Position numbers and translations under genes: made by a program
Part shown: positions 51,052-61,990 of the stretch, in pieces
Layout: each line of letters starts with the position of its first letter
How positions within the stretch are numbered: the stretch's first letter is position 1
NCBI RefSeq assembly: GCF_949628265.1
Contig: NC_088789.1
Coordinates: 17,290,886 to 17,354,885, forward strand
DNA from: Cloeon dipterum
Lineage: Eukaryota; Arthropoda; Insecta; Ephemeroptera; Baetidae
Reading direction: 5' to 3'
Length of the DNA: 64,000 bases
The notes under the pieces: generated by a model
Told to the model about the DNA's origin: nothing
The model's input: only the letters and a program-made list of their open reading frames with translations
Databases searched by the model: none

Positions 51052-52720
51052 ATAATTCTACGCATTCTGAGAACAGCGGTGGCCGCTGCACAGCACACGG
51101 ATGCTGAGACCATCGTGGCTCGCTTTTTCTCCGAGTGTTTCACTGAAAATTTTAATTACCATATAATAATACCAGTCAACTACAAGTGAATCAAGAGGTA
51201 TATTTTTATAAATTAATGCCGCCATTGTGTCTTCTAACTAAAAAAATATCTTCCCGAAAGAATTTCGAAAAATTGCATGTGATAAAAAACGATCCTGATT
51301 GTGATCTTGCAATCTACGAGCTTGTTTCTATTTTAAAAATAAATTTATTCGATCGCCATTCATGTGCCAGTAATTCTATTTTAGTACAGCGCACTTTGCA
51401 TACGTATTTATTATCAATTGAGTGTTGTCTATATTATCTGACTGCAGGAAATTCGTGACTATTTCTAACAACGCTATTTGTTTGTTACTCAAGTGGCTGT
51501 TGACAATCAGTTCACTGATCTTTACCAAAGCTTGCTAAACGTGAACGAATCTCTTGCCGAAACTGAGACAAGTGCAATTTTGGACTATTTATTTTACTAC
51601 AGCATTTCTCTGTGTGTTCTTTTTGCACTGATCAAAGTGTTACTATGTAAAGTGTTAAATAATTGCTTTTGCGAATTTTTGATGTCCCAATTTTACGAAA
51701 TAAAGCTTATTGAGAGGAACAAAAAATATTATTTTTAAATGGGTGTTTCCACAAGAGATTTAATATATTGTTATATATTTGATGAGCATCTTATCCTGAT
51801 TTTTTAATAAATGTTATGATGCTATGGAGGTGTCAAAATAAGCAAGTTGGCCTGAAAATTTGAAGATTATTTCGAGCTCTAATGAAGTTAGAACATCAAA
51901 CTTTAGTGCCAAAAGATGCCTAATTAGACGGTCGAAAACTTTGAGTTCTATCCAAATTTGAGTATTTATTTAGTTAATTATTACATTTCGGTCATCTCTA
52001 AACCAGCTTCCTAATTTAATGCTAAGTTTTGGGATTGTAAAATTGGTTTTAGAGATACAGGGGGTCAAAGCATTAAAAAAGAGTCTTAGTGTTTGGGTGA
52101 ATAGTGGGTAAATCGAAACTGCACGATCGGCTGTTTTCACCCCCTCGGAACATGCTGGGGGTCGCCCTTGAGGTCAGATAAGATCATCAGAATAGTTAAA
52201 AAATCGAACCCTGCGTTAGGATTTCCTCGTATATGTTTTAATATTAACATTGCTTGATTACAAGTTTTTGTTAAAATGAAAAATAAGTTTTTTTCAACAT
52301 TAAAAAATACCTTAATTTTTATTGAGGGTTTCCGCTCTTTTTTTACATTATGGGGGTTAAGCAGAGCTGTTGAGTTAAATGAAGAGTAGTAATAATTCAT
52401 CTCTTTCTGTCTTCAGCTCGCAGCGAAGACAATTTTTCTTCGCGTGTATTTCTTTAAACAAAATCAACATTCGAGTGTCAAAATTGGTCTTTAGGTTTCT
52501 ATTTAATATTATCCATTTATCTCCAAGATCTGGAGGTTGAAGGTCAATGTTTGCGCAAATGTTTATTTCACAGCAAGTACGAAGGTATAATAATGAACAA
52601 TAAATATGGTATTCTTGAACATATATACAAATGGTTTATCTTGGAGGAGATAACGACAAAACGTTTGCCATCTTCTGTGCCCGCAGTAAAAATCAATTTC
52701 TTTGTGCGACAAAACTTGAA
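51052..52720. other. Spacer between the SLC45 and OATP genes
   Basis: The first 130 bases (to about 51179) contain a plus-strand frame with coding-like composition that I cannot assign. The rest is AT-rich. Frames at 51186-51458 and 51478-51738 have biased low-complexity residues and no known motif. A family C repeat, inverted, lies near 52110-52225. The OATP promoter should lie near the right end. Confidence 0.4.
52110..52225 (-). repeat. Repeat family C copy, inverted, upstream of the OATP gene
   Basis: The reverse complement reads AACGCAGGGTTCGATTTTTT, TTCTGATGATCTTATCTGAC, CAGCATGTTCCGAG and CCGATCGTGCAGTTT. It parallels 59205-59310 on the plus strand. Confidence 0.6.
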
Positions 52721-55700
52721 ATGGATACAGAAACAGAAACTGAAGAGCGTCTGCCAAGTGGTGGTGAGGTCAGATCGCTGTCTAAATACACTGGTAGGAC
52801 AATAATTTAGAAGGTCACATCCAACATATCCATCAATGTTAAAAACCGCAATAGGGCACGAGAACGCTGTGAAATGTGGAATCGGGCCGTGTAACTTCGA
52901 GTGGATGCAGAGGTTGGCCAGCAAGAAGACATACGTGGTGGTGTACGGCCTCATCGGAATGTCCCATCTCGCAATTTCCGCCTATTTCGTGGGAACAATC
53001 AGCACGCTGGAGAAGAAGTTTCAAATCCCCAGCTCGTTCACAGGTGCTTCATTTTTCACAGACGACAATGCCACGGTCTTGGATATAGGAGGACAAAATT
53101 GGCATGAGGTTGTGCAAACTGGACAAAATTTACACAAGAAATAAATCTTTACAAGAAGATTTTTCGTAATTAAATTTTTTCGAAAAACAAAAATATTTTT
53201 ACAGGTTTTACGGGACAATTTTGAAATAACTTTGTATTCCCCGTGGTGAAATTTAAAAAATAGGGTCTGCTGTAGATTCCTCTGGCCGAAACACAGAAAA
53301 TAAAAAACGTGTTTTTTGAGCTTTTGGAGTGGGATCGAATTTCTAAAAATTCAAAAGTACACCACGAATTTCCGCCTCCAACGCATGACGTTTCGTCCAC
53401 AACACGCTTTCCCTGCGCTTATATTAATAATTATTGTTCATAAAAAGGACTGATCAGCTCGGGCGTGGACGTCGGCGTTATTCTGACTACTCTGAGCGTC
53501 ACTTACCTAGCAAAAAGAAGCCACAAGCCGCGCTGGGTGGCATGCGGAACCTTTTTCGTGGCCTCGGCTTGTTTCATTCGCCTCATCCCGCACTTCACCG
53601 ACCAAAACTCCGTAGAATTTTACAGTGAATCTCCTCAAATTAATGCTACTCGTAAATTAAAAAGTGTTTTATTTATGACATCAGCGATTTACAAAAAATA
53701 TTAAATTGCAGTTTTATGCGGTGGCAACAAAGGAGAGCACGGAAACTGCGGAGAAGTTGGCTCACAATCAGGAAGCCCGTCTGCCTACATCTTCCTGATT
53801 GCAAGTTTCATTCACGGACTTGGCTCCTCGATATACTACACATTAGGCATGGCCTATTTGGATGACAACGCTAAAAAAAGCAAAGGAGCTGTGCTTATTG
53901 GTACATTTTTTTTAAAAGACATAGGATCATCCGCACACAAAATATTACCTTTTTCAAAAATCGCAAACTCAGGGCTCCTAAAAATGGGCATTTTTTTATT
54001 TCGAGCGGAAATGTTCATGTGAGACTTAAGTCTACTTGGGCAAGACCTCCACCAAATTTCGTCTGAGACCCTTTTGTCTACACAAACTTAATCATGCTAA
54101 AAATATCATAAATCATCCAATTGTTTTATAAATTCATTTATTTCTAGTTATGAGCTCTGTTATTTCCATGTTTGGATCGACTGTCGGATTTATTTTGGCC
54201 TCATTCTCGTTGGAGATCTTCGTGGATCCAGGATTTAAACCAGAATTCGGTACCACCGATCCACGATGGATTGGCGCTTGGTGGCTGGGTAAACGAATTT
54301 ATAAATATAAATACAATTTTACCGATCATAATTCTTTTGTATTGTTAAAAGGTTGGATTCCGTTAGGAACTATGACCTTTATTTTCGGAAGCATGATGTA
54401 CATGTTTCCTCGCTCCCTTCCGCGCACTCTGCTGCACAATGTGGAAGCAACTCTCACGCCTCAGGAAGTCCCAAAGCCTTCTTTTAAAGGTCGCGAATTT
54501 TTCTCTTTTTCATTTTTACTGTTGAGATCCTTTTTTTCAGATTTCAAGGACACGATTAAACGGCTATTAAAAAACAAGATTCTGATGTGCAACAATATGA
54601 GCACGACTTTCATCGCGTTTGGCTTCTATGGTCAGTGGCTCTTCATGCCAAAATACATGGAAACCCAATTCCACCTGTCTGCAGCCACTTCAAATCTCGC
54701 AACCGGTGCTTTTTGTTAATTGTCGATGCCAATACATCAATTAAAGTGTCAATTCAATAGGTTCGATTGGCTTGTTTTTTACCGCCGCAGGACTATTGGC
54801 TTCCGCTGTTATTATTTCCAAATTTAAACCCAGCGCTAGATGGCTGGCAGGTTGGAACGTCTTTTCCGAGATTATTGATGTCCTAGGATTTATTTCTATT
54901 TTATTGATATCCTGCGAAAGCCTGGATTTCAAATGGACGATCCTATCTGATGGAAGGTAGCAACACACTTAAAATAATTAAAAAATTCATTTATTAAAAT
55001 TTTTATCAGTAAAATCATCGACATGCCATGCAACGCGGACTGCGCTTGCCACAATTCGATGAAGTACACTCCAGTTTGTCACATTTCCTCCACGGAAACA
55101 TTCTTTTCGCCTTGCCACGCAGGGTGTCGCCAGTCCTACCTTAGTCAAAACGGAGCCAAGGCATCAATACAAATCTATTTAAATCTTAAACACCTAATGA
55201 AACTCTTTGGATTCAACGTTTTAATTTTTGGTGAAATTTTTAATTGTATAGAGCCGCAGGATTTAAGGCGGCGGCTGGCGGGACTGGCTAAACCGATTTT
55301 TTTTTTTTTTTTTGCCCGGCGGTGGCTGGTCATTTTCACCGGCAGCTGGCGCGGCTGAAAATATTTTAAACGTGAAGTTTTTGATAGTGCTTAAAGGCCC
55401 AAAGGGCCGGAAGACATTTTTTCTCCTGCACTTTTAATTTTTTACACCTTTTCACCGGTGGCTGGCGCAGCTTAGCCAGATTCACGGCGGCTGACGGCTG
55501 CCTACGTGACCCAAAATTAGTCGGCTGGCGCGGCGCAGCGCGGCTGGCTGAGACCTTTAACCGCATTCTATTACAATAATTTCGCCAAAAACATAAACGT
55601 AAATAGAATCTTAAGAGCTTGCTTGTTAGCGTACGTGTATATTTTAGGTGTTCGCCGACTGCAGTTGTACTTTGGACGACAACCCCGTTTTGGACGGTCC

Positions 55701-56302
55701 ATGTGCGTTAGACTGCAAGTCGGCGTTTGTAATCTTCATCGTTGTCCAATGCGTGCAGCGGTTCCTGGGTGCTACTGGCAGGGCGGGAAACTGCCTCATT
55801 CATTTTAGATGCGTCCACTTGGCAGATAAGGCCGTGTCGTTTGCCCTCTTGCAAGTTATGCTTTGCATCTTCGTTCTCATCCCCGGCCCAATTATATTTG
55901 GATCTGTGATAGGTTGATCTCAAAAATATAAATTTTTTACAGTAATAATTCTTGTTTATAATCCAGATATGACTTGCTCGCTATGGGGGATGACGTGCGG
56001 CAAAATCGGAAATTGCTGGATATACGACGCGGAGAAACTCCGTCACTACGTCTACTTGCCAATTTTAGGTTTGATTATTTGAGATAGTAATCAAGGTGCA
56101 TATAATTAATTACTTTTGATTTTCAGGTTGTTTAATTATGGGCACTCTGTGGGATATAGGGGTTTGGTACTACTCAAAAGGCTTGCCAATATACGAGGAG
56201 GACGATCCTGCCAAAGACGGAGAGCAGCTACAGGATTTTAAAGCAAGAGAAAGAAAAAGTCGACTGAAAATCATATCTCTAGCGTTTGGTGGCGAAACTT
56301 AA
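52721..56302 (+). CDS. Oatp: Organic anion transporting polypeptide (OATP/SLCO family), complete
   Basis: Twelve exons: 52721-52793, 52855-53043, 53448-53651, 53712-53900, 54148-54288, 54352-54489, 54541-54705, 54761-54956, 55010-55160, 55648-55912, 55967-56068, 56127-56302. They give 662 residues with about 12 membrane helices. The family signature D-x-RW-[IV]-GAWW-x-G is present as DPRWIGAWWLG. The large extracellular loop is a Kazal-like cysteine-rich domain (CNADCACHN, CHAGC, CSC, CALDC). OATPs are plasma-membrane exchangers for amphipathic organic anions, including steroids, prostanoids and xenobiotics; insect members include the ecdysone importer, but substrate cannot be told here. Introns 1-7 all interrupt the frame in phase 1. 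Exon 9 ends AAG|GCATCA, apparently a GC-AG intron supported only by family alignment. The gene lies head to tail between two other transporter genes. Confidence 0.95.
53085..53290. repeat. Repeat family B copy in OATP intron 2
   Basis: GAGGACAAAATTGGCATGAG, AGGTTTTACGGGACAATTTT and CCCCGTGGTGAAATTTAAAA match blocks in the copy at 58030-58262. It starts 40 bases inside the intron. Confidence 0.55.
53960..54085 (-). repeat. Repeat family F copy, inverted, in OATP intron 4
   Basis: The reverse complement contains GACGAAATTTGGTGGAGGTC and AAGTAGACTTAAGTCTCACA, matching 21678-21730 in UBR4 intron 26. Confidence 0.5.
55255..55560. repeat. GC-rich GGCTGGC repeat island in OATP intron 9
   Basis: Variants of GGCTGGC(G)CGGCTG recur about eight times within 300 bases, in an intron that is otherwise AT-rich. 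A run of 18 T lies near 55295-55312. The composition is unlike any other non-coding part of the window. Confidence 0.6.
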
Positions 56303-57528
56303 AAATGAAGAAGTTTAAAGTATTTCAAATAAGAGTAAATAATAATTAAAATGAAAATTAAATGATTAAAAGATAAAAATATAATTTCCAATGGTGTTTC
56401 ATTTAATTTATCCTGGCAGGATTCTTGTTTGACGTTAAATGCACATCATTTTGACATTAATTATTGACCTTCCTCCATCTGAACAAAAGTTATAATATAA
56501 TCCTATTAATTTTTTTTAATTGTAAAAACTTTGAGTCCCTGTAAAAATAATTTTTAAAGAATTATGTGGCCAAATATTTTAGGGTGTGACACAAGACTTC
56601 TAGGGCAATCCCTCCAGATTTTTGTTTCAAAATTCTGAGGTCCCTTGCCAACAGGGTATCGAAAATGTTTATTTCAAACTTCTATAATATCTAAGGTGGT
56701 CGGCACCTTGGTCGTAATCATTGTCAGCAGAAATAAGCGTCCTGGACGAGGATGATTCGCACCCCAGGCGTCCACACACTCACCTCTTGTCGCCCGCTGT
56801 CCGCATTAATTTTTCCAAAGGAATGCGTCAAACACCTGTCCCGGAAAAAGATTTGCTCGTATCAGATCATCTGCCACACATGATTTGCATCACGCTTTTA
56901 AATTATGGTAAAACAGGTGCCATTGGGAAACATTAATTTTTGTTTTAAAATTTGCTGACTGAAATATCTGACGCTTTCAGCCTTGGTTTTTACGATGGTT
57001 TGCAATTTGATGGTAATACTTACTCGCTTTTCGTTGTAATATTGTTCTTCTTGGAGCGTCTGGATGCCCTGGATGTTATATTTAAAACGTTATGTAACTT
57101 CTGTCTGGTGTCTTGGTGCAATGACGTTTCTGCAACAAAGCAGAGTGCATTTGTTTATCTCTTTAACCTGACACTCATTCAATATTTAAATTGGTGAAGG
57201 AATAAATAAATATATTCAATTTGCGCACGCTGGCTGATGCGTGCGTTAGATAAAAATTGCACAACTCTCTGGAATCCTTGCCCTGCAACGCATGACGAGC
57301 CGACTAGTTCACGTGACCCCACACGGCAAATTAAGTAAATTGAAGGAATGAAGAAAGGAGGCCGGCAGAGGAGCAGGGACTGCAAACCGTTTTGCCATTG
57401 CGGGCCAGTCCATCGCCAAGACCGCACAGTTTATTGTTTTCCAAGTCACCCGCCACCGCTCTCTGATAAGTAGCTCTATTTGTCTAGCTCTCGACACCTA
57501 TTGTATATTTTTCCACAATTGTTGCGGA
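56303..57528. other. Spacer between the OATP and SLC5 genes
   Basis: This is 1.2 kb. The left half is AT-rich and holds a family F fragment near 56575-56665. The right 200 bases before the SLC5 ATG are less AT-rich and probably contain the promoter and leader. Plus-strand frames at 56721-57197 show no recognisable domain. Confidence 0.4.
56575..56665 (-). repeat. Repeat family F fragment, inverted, between the OATP and SLC5 genes
   Basis: The reverse complement GGCAAGGGACCTCAGAATTT, then GGATTGCCCTAGAAGTCTTG, parallels 21660-21725. Spacing between the blocks is kept. Confidence 0.45.
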
Positions 57529-60500
57529 ATGAACTCGACGACGTGGACGGCGGGCGGTGCTCCGAAGCTGGGCACCCTGGACCTGTGCGTGTTCGGCGCG
57601 ATGCTGCTCGCGTCGGCCGCCATCGGCTGCTACTTTGGCCTCTTCCGCGGCGGCCAGCGCAGCGCCGTCGACTACCTGATGGGCGGCCGGCAGATGGGCA
57701 TGCTGCCGGTGGCCCTCAGCCTCGTCGCCAGCTTCATCTCGGGCATCTCCATAATGGGCGACCCTGCCGAGGTGTACAGACATGGCACGCAGTACTGGAT
57801 CATCGGCGGATCGGCCTTTGTGTCCAGCCTGGCCGTTGGCACCATTTACGCACCTATTTACCTCGAGTTGCAGCTCACATCGTGCTATCAAGTGAGCATT
57901 TTCTTGTAATTTCTGTAAAATCCATTTCGAATTATTTTTATTCCGGTAGCATTTAAATAAATTAAAAATTGAATATATATTTGTCAATTAAATTCTACCT
58001 TTTGATTTTTAATTGACGAAATGTCACGGGTCAGAGGACAAAATTGGTATGAGATAAATCTAAACGAAATTTACACCTGAAATCGGTCTTTCCTGTTAGA
58101 CTGCATCATAAAACGCATGAAACATGTTCTAAGAAATATTCATATTTCTGGTTGTACGGGAAAAAAACTTTGAAACCGCTCAGTACATATATCTCATCTC
58201 CCCGTGGTGCAATATAAAAAAGGCTTTTAATAATAAAATTGCTTTGGATTCCTCTAGCCGAGACTAATCTAATTAAATCAAATTTAATGTTCTAAGTCAA
58301 GGTCAAATGTCACTTCTGTTATCTTTTGTAAGTATATATTAAAATTTGGGAATGAGCTCTCGGGAATTTGAAATTTAGAAAATGTGCTTACAAGTTGTAC
58401 GTTACATGTATGAGCTTGTGTAAAAATTTCAGAGTGATGTTATTTTTTAGTTTCCGACAAATTCCACTTCAAAACTAAAAAACTTAAACTTTTTTGCATT
58501 TTGCAAATATTAGCAAGATCAAATCTAGTGCTCTAAACATCAGAATTTCAAAAAATTACTGTCGTTATACACTCGTCTCAACCTACACCCTAATCAGCTG
58601 ATTATTTTTAACTGTAAAAAATGTGCAATTTTCAGTACCTGAAACTGAGATACAACGAGAGCGTCAGAAAAATGGCCTCGGTCATGTTCATCATTTCACA
58701 GGTTACCTTTTTCTTTATTTTTAAACCTTTGTTTGTTAAGAGCTTTAAAAATTCCCAGTTCTTGTACATTCCCATTGTGATCTACGCGCCTGCCCTAGCT
58801 TTGAGTCAAGGTAAAAGCACGGAATGTTCAAAAAGATAACGGAATATAGCGCCTAAAATTTGCAATTTTTTAGTGACCGGCTTAAACGTGCACCTGATAA
58901 CGCCAATCATTTCGGCGATTTGCATTTTCTACACCACGATCGTGAGTAAAATTTGTCTATAAAGTTGGGAATTATTTAGCAGTTTTGCAGGGTGGACTCC
59001 GCGCCGTGGTGTGGACCGACACCTTGCAGACGTGCCTCATGATGATGGCCATGGTGGTAGTGATCGCGATGGGCGTCACCAACGTCGGAGGATGGCAGAA
59101 GGTGTGGGACGCGGCGGACCGGGGTGCACGACTCGAGTTTTTCAAGTACTATTTAATGAAATATAAATTTCTAACAGAATTGCAATATTTTTAAGAAAAT
59201 TTCGAGGGCTACCCTGACGCCAGGGTTCAATTTATCACTTGTTCTGATGGTCTTGTCTGACATCAGCATGTTCCGAGGACAAAAATCAACCGATCGTGCA
59301 ATTTTTATTTTCTTACTATATTTTCTTACTATATTAACCCTAACTTAAAATCTCCCGTTTTTCAACCGTTGACCCTCTACTGTGTCTAAAAAACTAAAAG
59401 TTTTACCATCTTGAAAATTTCTAGGCATGCATGGTATACATACACTTAAGGCAACATTTTATCCTGTATTTTAAAATAATTAAAGAAGCGCCGTTGTTGA
59501 GATTTTCAAAAATTAAAAAATGCAGTAGCAATGACACAAATTTGAAAAATTCCAAACATTTTGGTTGAAATATAAAATTTTTTGGTCTTTTAAATAGACA
59601 TATTTTGGCACAACATTAATTAGAACTAGAGAAAATGGCACACTGAGTTATTCGACAACCCTAACATCATATTAAAAATACAAAATGGTGCTAAACAAAA
59701 AGTTGAAAATTGGCAGACTTCTGTATCAAACCCCTCGTGGAAAAACCAAAGTCATAATTTCAACTTAAAAATTGTAATATGTTCAGCATGAACCCCAACC
59801 CATTGGAACGACACACATTCTGGACTGTTCTAATCGGGCAGTCCGTCTATATGATGTCGTGGTGCGCCACCAGCCAGGGCATGGTGCAGAGATACCTGGC
59901 GGTGCCCGACCTGCGCACGGCGAGACAGTGTCTGCTGTGCTTCGCCGTCGGCCTGGCATCCGTGAAAGGACTGAGCGTTGCCACCGGACTTCTGCTGTAC
60001 GCAGAATACGAAAACTGCGATCCGATTTCAGAACAAGTAACGAATTATCTCATTGAGATATATTAGTTTTTTTTTTAATTTTGACGGGTGTTGCAGCGAG
60101 TGACGAAGCAGGACCAAATTTTGCCTCTTTATGTCCTCGAAACTGCTGGACACATTCCCGGCCTAAGCGGACTTTTTGTCGTTGGAGTTTTTAGTGCAGC
60201 TCTGAGGCAAGAAATTATATTGTTGTTTAAAAAATGGGCATTTCGTGGGTTTTCTCCACGATTTTCCGACGAAGTAGGGTAAATTTTGGGAAAAAAGCAA
60301 AATAATTTTCAGAGATTCTGGCTCATTCATTAAAAAGATGCTGTTTATCTTCAAATTATTTAAAAATTAGAAAAATAGTAAATGTTTGATGGTATCAGTG
60401 GTTTAATCACTATGTTGTGTGCAATTTAATTTTAGCTCAATGTCCACGGGTTTGAATGCTTTGTCCGGTGTGCTGGTGGAAGACCTTTTTGCCCGCTGGA

Positions 60501-61990
60501 TACCACCAACGGGATTTTTCAGCTCGGCGCTGTGGCTCAGGGTGGCCGCCCTGAGCACCGGCATCGTTTGTGTTCTGCTCGTGATGGCAGTCGAGCACCT
60601 GGGCAGCGTCCTGCAGGTACCAAATTTATAGAGCCCCCATATTAAAACCGACACTGATTGAAACTCGCAGATGGCTCTCAGCCTGGGAAGCATCACCAAC
60701 GGCACCATGCTCGGCCTCTTTACAATGGGCATCTTTTTCCCCTTTGCAAACAGCAAGGTCAAAAAACTATTATTGATATTGCGTGTGCTTTAAGTTGATT
60801 CTGTTTTTAATCTCCGGCGGAAGGGAGCGCTGGTGGGCACATTGTCATCGCTCGTCCTGAACGGAGGGCTCGTCCTCTCGACGCAATTCGCCCTGGCCAG
60901 AGGTGCCCTCCGCCATTCCTTCCTACCGCTGTCAACAATCGGCTGCTCGGAAAACTCCACAACTATTGCTATACCGTAAGAATAAAACTCCATTTTTTAA
61001 ATTATATTTCGTTGGGGGGTGAGAGTTTATTTCAACCCTTGATTATTGATGGATGGTACCCCCAGGCATTTTATTTGGCTGAAAAACTTTGGACCCTTAT
61101 ATTGGTTCCTCCTCTTTTGCCACCCCCCTTTTCAATAAGAAAGAATACGGCATTCAATTAGTTCGCTTCAGAAAAAAATTGTTTCTAAATTCCAATCCCC
61201 GATGCATGACATATTTAAAATGAAGGAAATAATGTTTGTTTAAATTACCTCTTTTTAATTTCAACCCTTTAAAAACAAATCCTGTAAAATGATATAAATT
61301 TATTTTTATATTTTTGTTAGTTTTTAACACATTTCTTGAAATAAAACCTGCAAGTTTTAGCATTCTGGAATCATTAAGTGGAACCAATTTTTGCTTCATC
61401 CCCTAAACAACCCCTTAAGTTTGTTCATGGTAAATTTTTCTCCCTTGTTTATAGCTCTTTTATGAGTAATTTTAATTTGTTCAATTTCTTTGCCAAAACC
61501 TTATCTCATGTTTGAAAATAGAGAATTTCACCATCCTCGCCTCTTTCAACCCTAACTCATCCCCTTAAAACCAACCCAATTGAAAGAATTTCTGGTTTTT
61601 GTTTATTTTCATAATTATTTTAGATGATTTTCTTAAAAAAAAACATTGCGACGGTAGCCTGGACTAATTTTATTGGACCTTTTCGGCCTTTGCAAAATTA
61701 CGGCTGAAAAAACCAGCAAGGGGTTCACAGGCGCCCCACGCTAAATAAATTGAAATCGATTTTGAACAATTTTCAGTACGGAGCCGGTGTCTGACGTGTG
61801 GCCATTGCTGGAGATCTCCTACATGTACTACAGTCTGATCGGGGCGGCTCTCGTCCCGATGGTGGGTCTTCCTGTCAGCTGGCTAACAGGTGGCCGCCAC
61901 AGAAAACTATCGCCACAGCTTTTCAGCCCATATGTGCACAGGTTTCTGCCTTCGACAGACCTGCCTCAGGAGCAGGTTGAAATTAAATGA
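57529..61990 (+). CDS. Sodium:solute symporter, SLC5 family (monocarboxylate/multivitamin-type), complete
   Basis: Eleven exons: 57529-57891, 58636-58701, 58759-58810, 58874-58941, 58991-59145, 59787-60036, 60097-60206, 60436-60616, 60671-60757, 60824-60975, 61777-61990. They join to 565 residues, usual for SLC5A6/A8-type proteins. Recognised blocks are YLMGGRQMGMLPVALSLVAS, SFISGISIMGDPAEVY, LRYNESVRKMASVMFIISQ, GGLRAVVWTDTLQTCLMM, NMNPNPLERHTFW, CATSQGMVQRYLAVPD and FSAALSSMSTGLNALSGVLV. These follow the 13-helix sodium-symporter fold. Such proteins use the sodium gradient to import monocarboxylates, biotin, pantothenate or related substrates; insects have many paralogues, so substrate is open. 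Exon 7 ends AG|GCAAGA, a classic GC donor, and the conserved AALSSMSTG block requires it. AATAAA lies at 62262-62267. The gene is the third of a head-to-tail transporter row. Confidence 0.93.
58030..58262. repeat. Repeat family B copy in SLC5 intron 1
   Basis: It contains GAGGACAAAATTGGTATGAG, GAAATTTACACCTGAAATCG, CATCTCCCCGTGGTGCAATA and TTGGATTCCTCTAGCCGAGA. It is the most complete of the four copies found. Confidence 0.6.
59205..59310 (+). repeat. Repeat family C copy in SLC5 intron 5
   Basis: CGAGGGCTACCCTGACGCCA, GTTCTGATGGTCTTGTCTGA, CAGCATGTTCCGAGG and CCGATCGTGCAATTT match the inverted copy at 52110-52225 and in part 28500-28600. It starts just after the exon 5 end. Confidence 0.6.

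Noticed and set aside
51186-51738. Two plus-strand frames of 90 and 86 codons downstream of the SLC45 gene
   Set aside because: AT-driven residues, no motif, no splice logic connecting them; probably non-coding.
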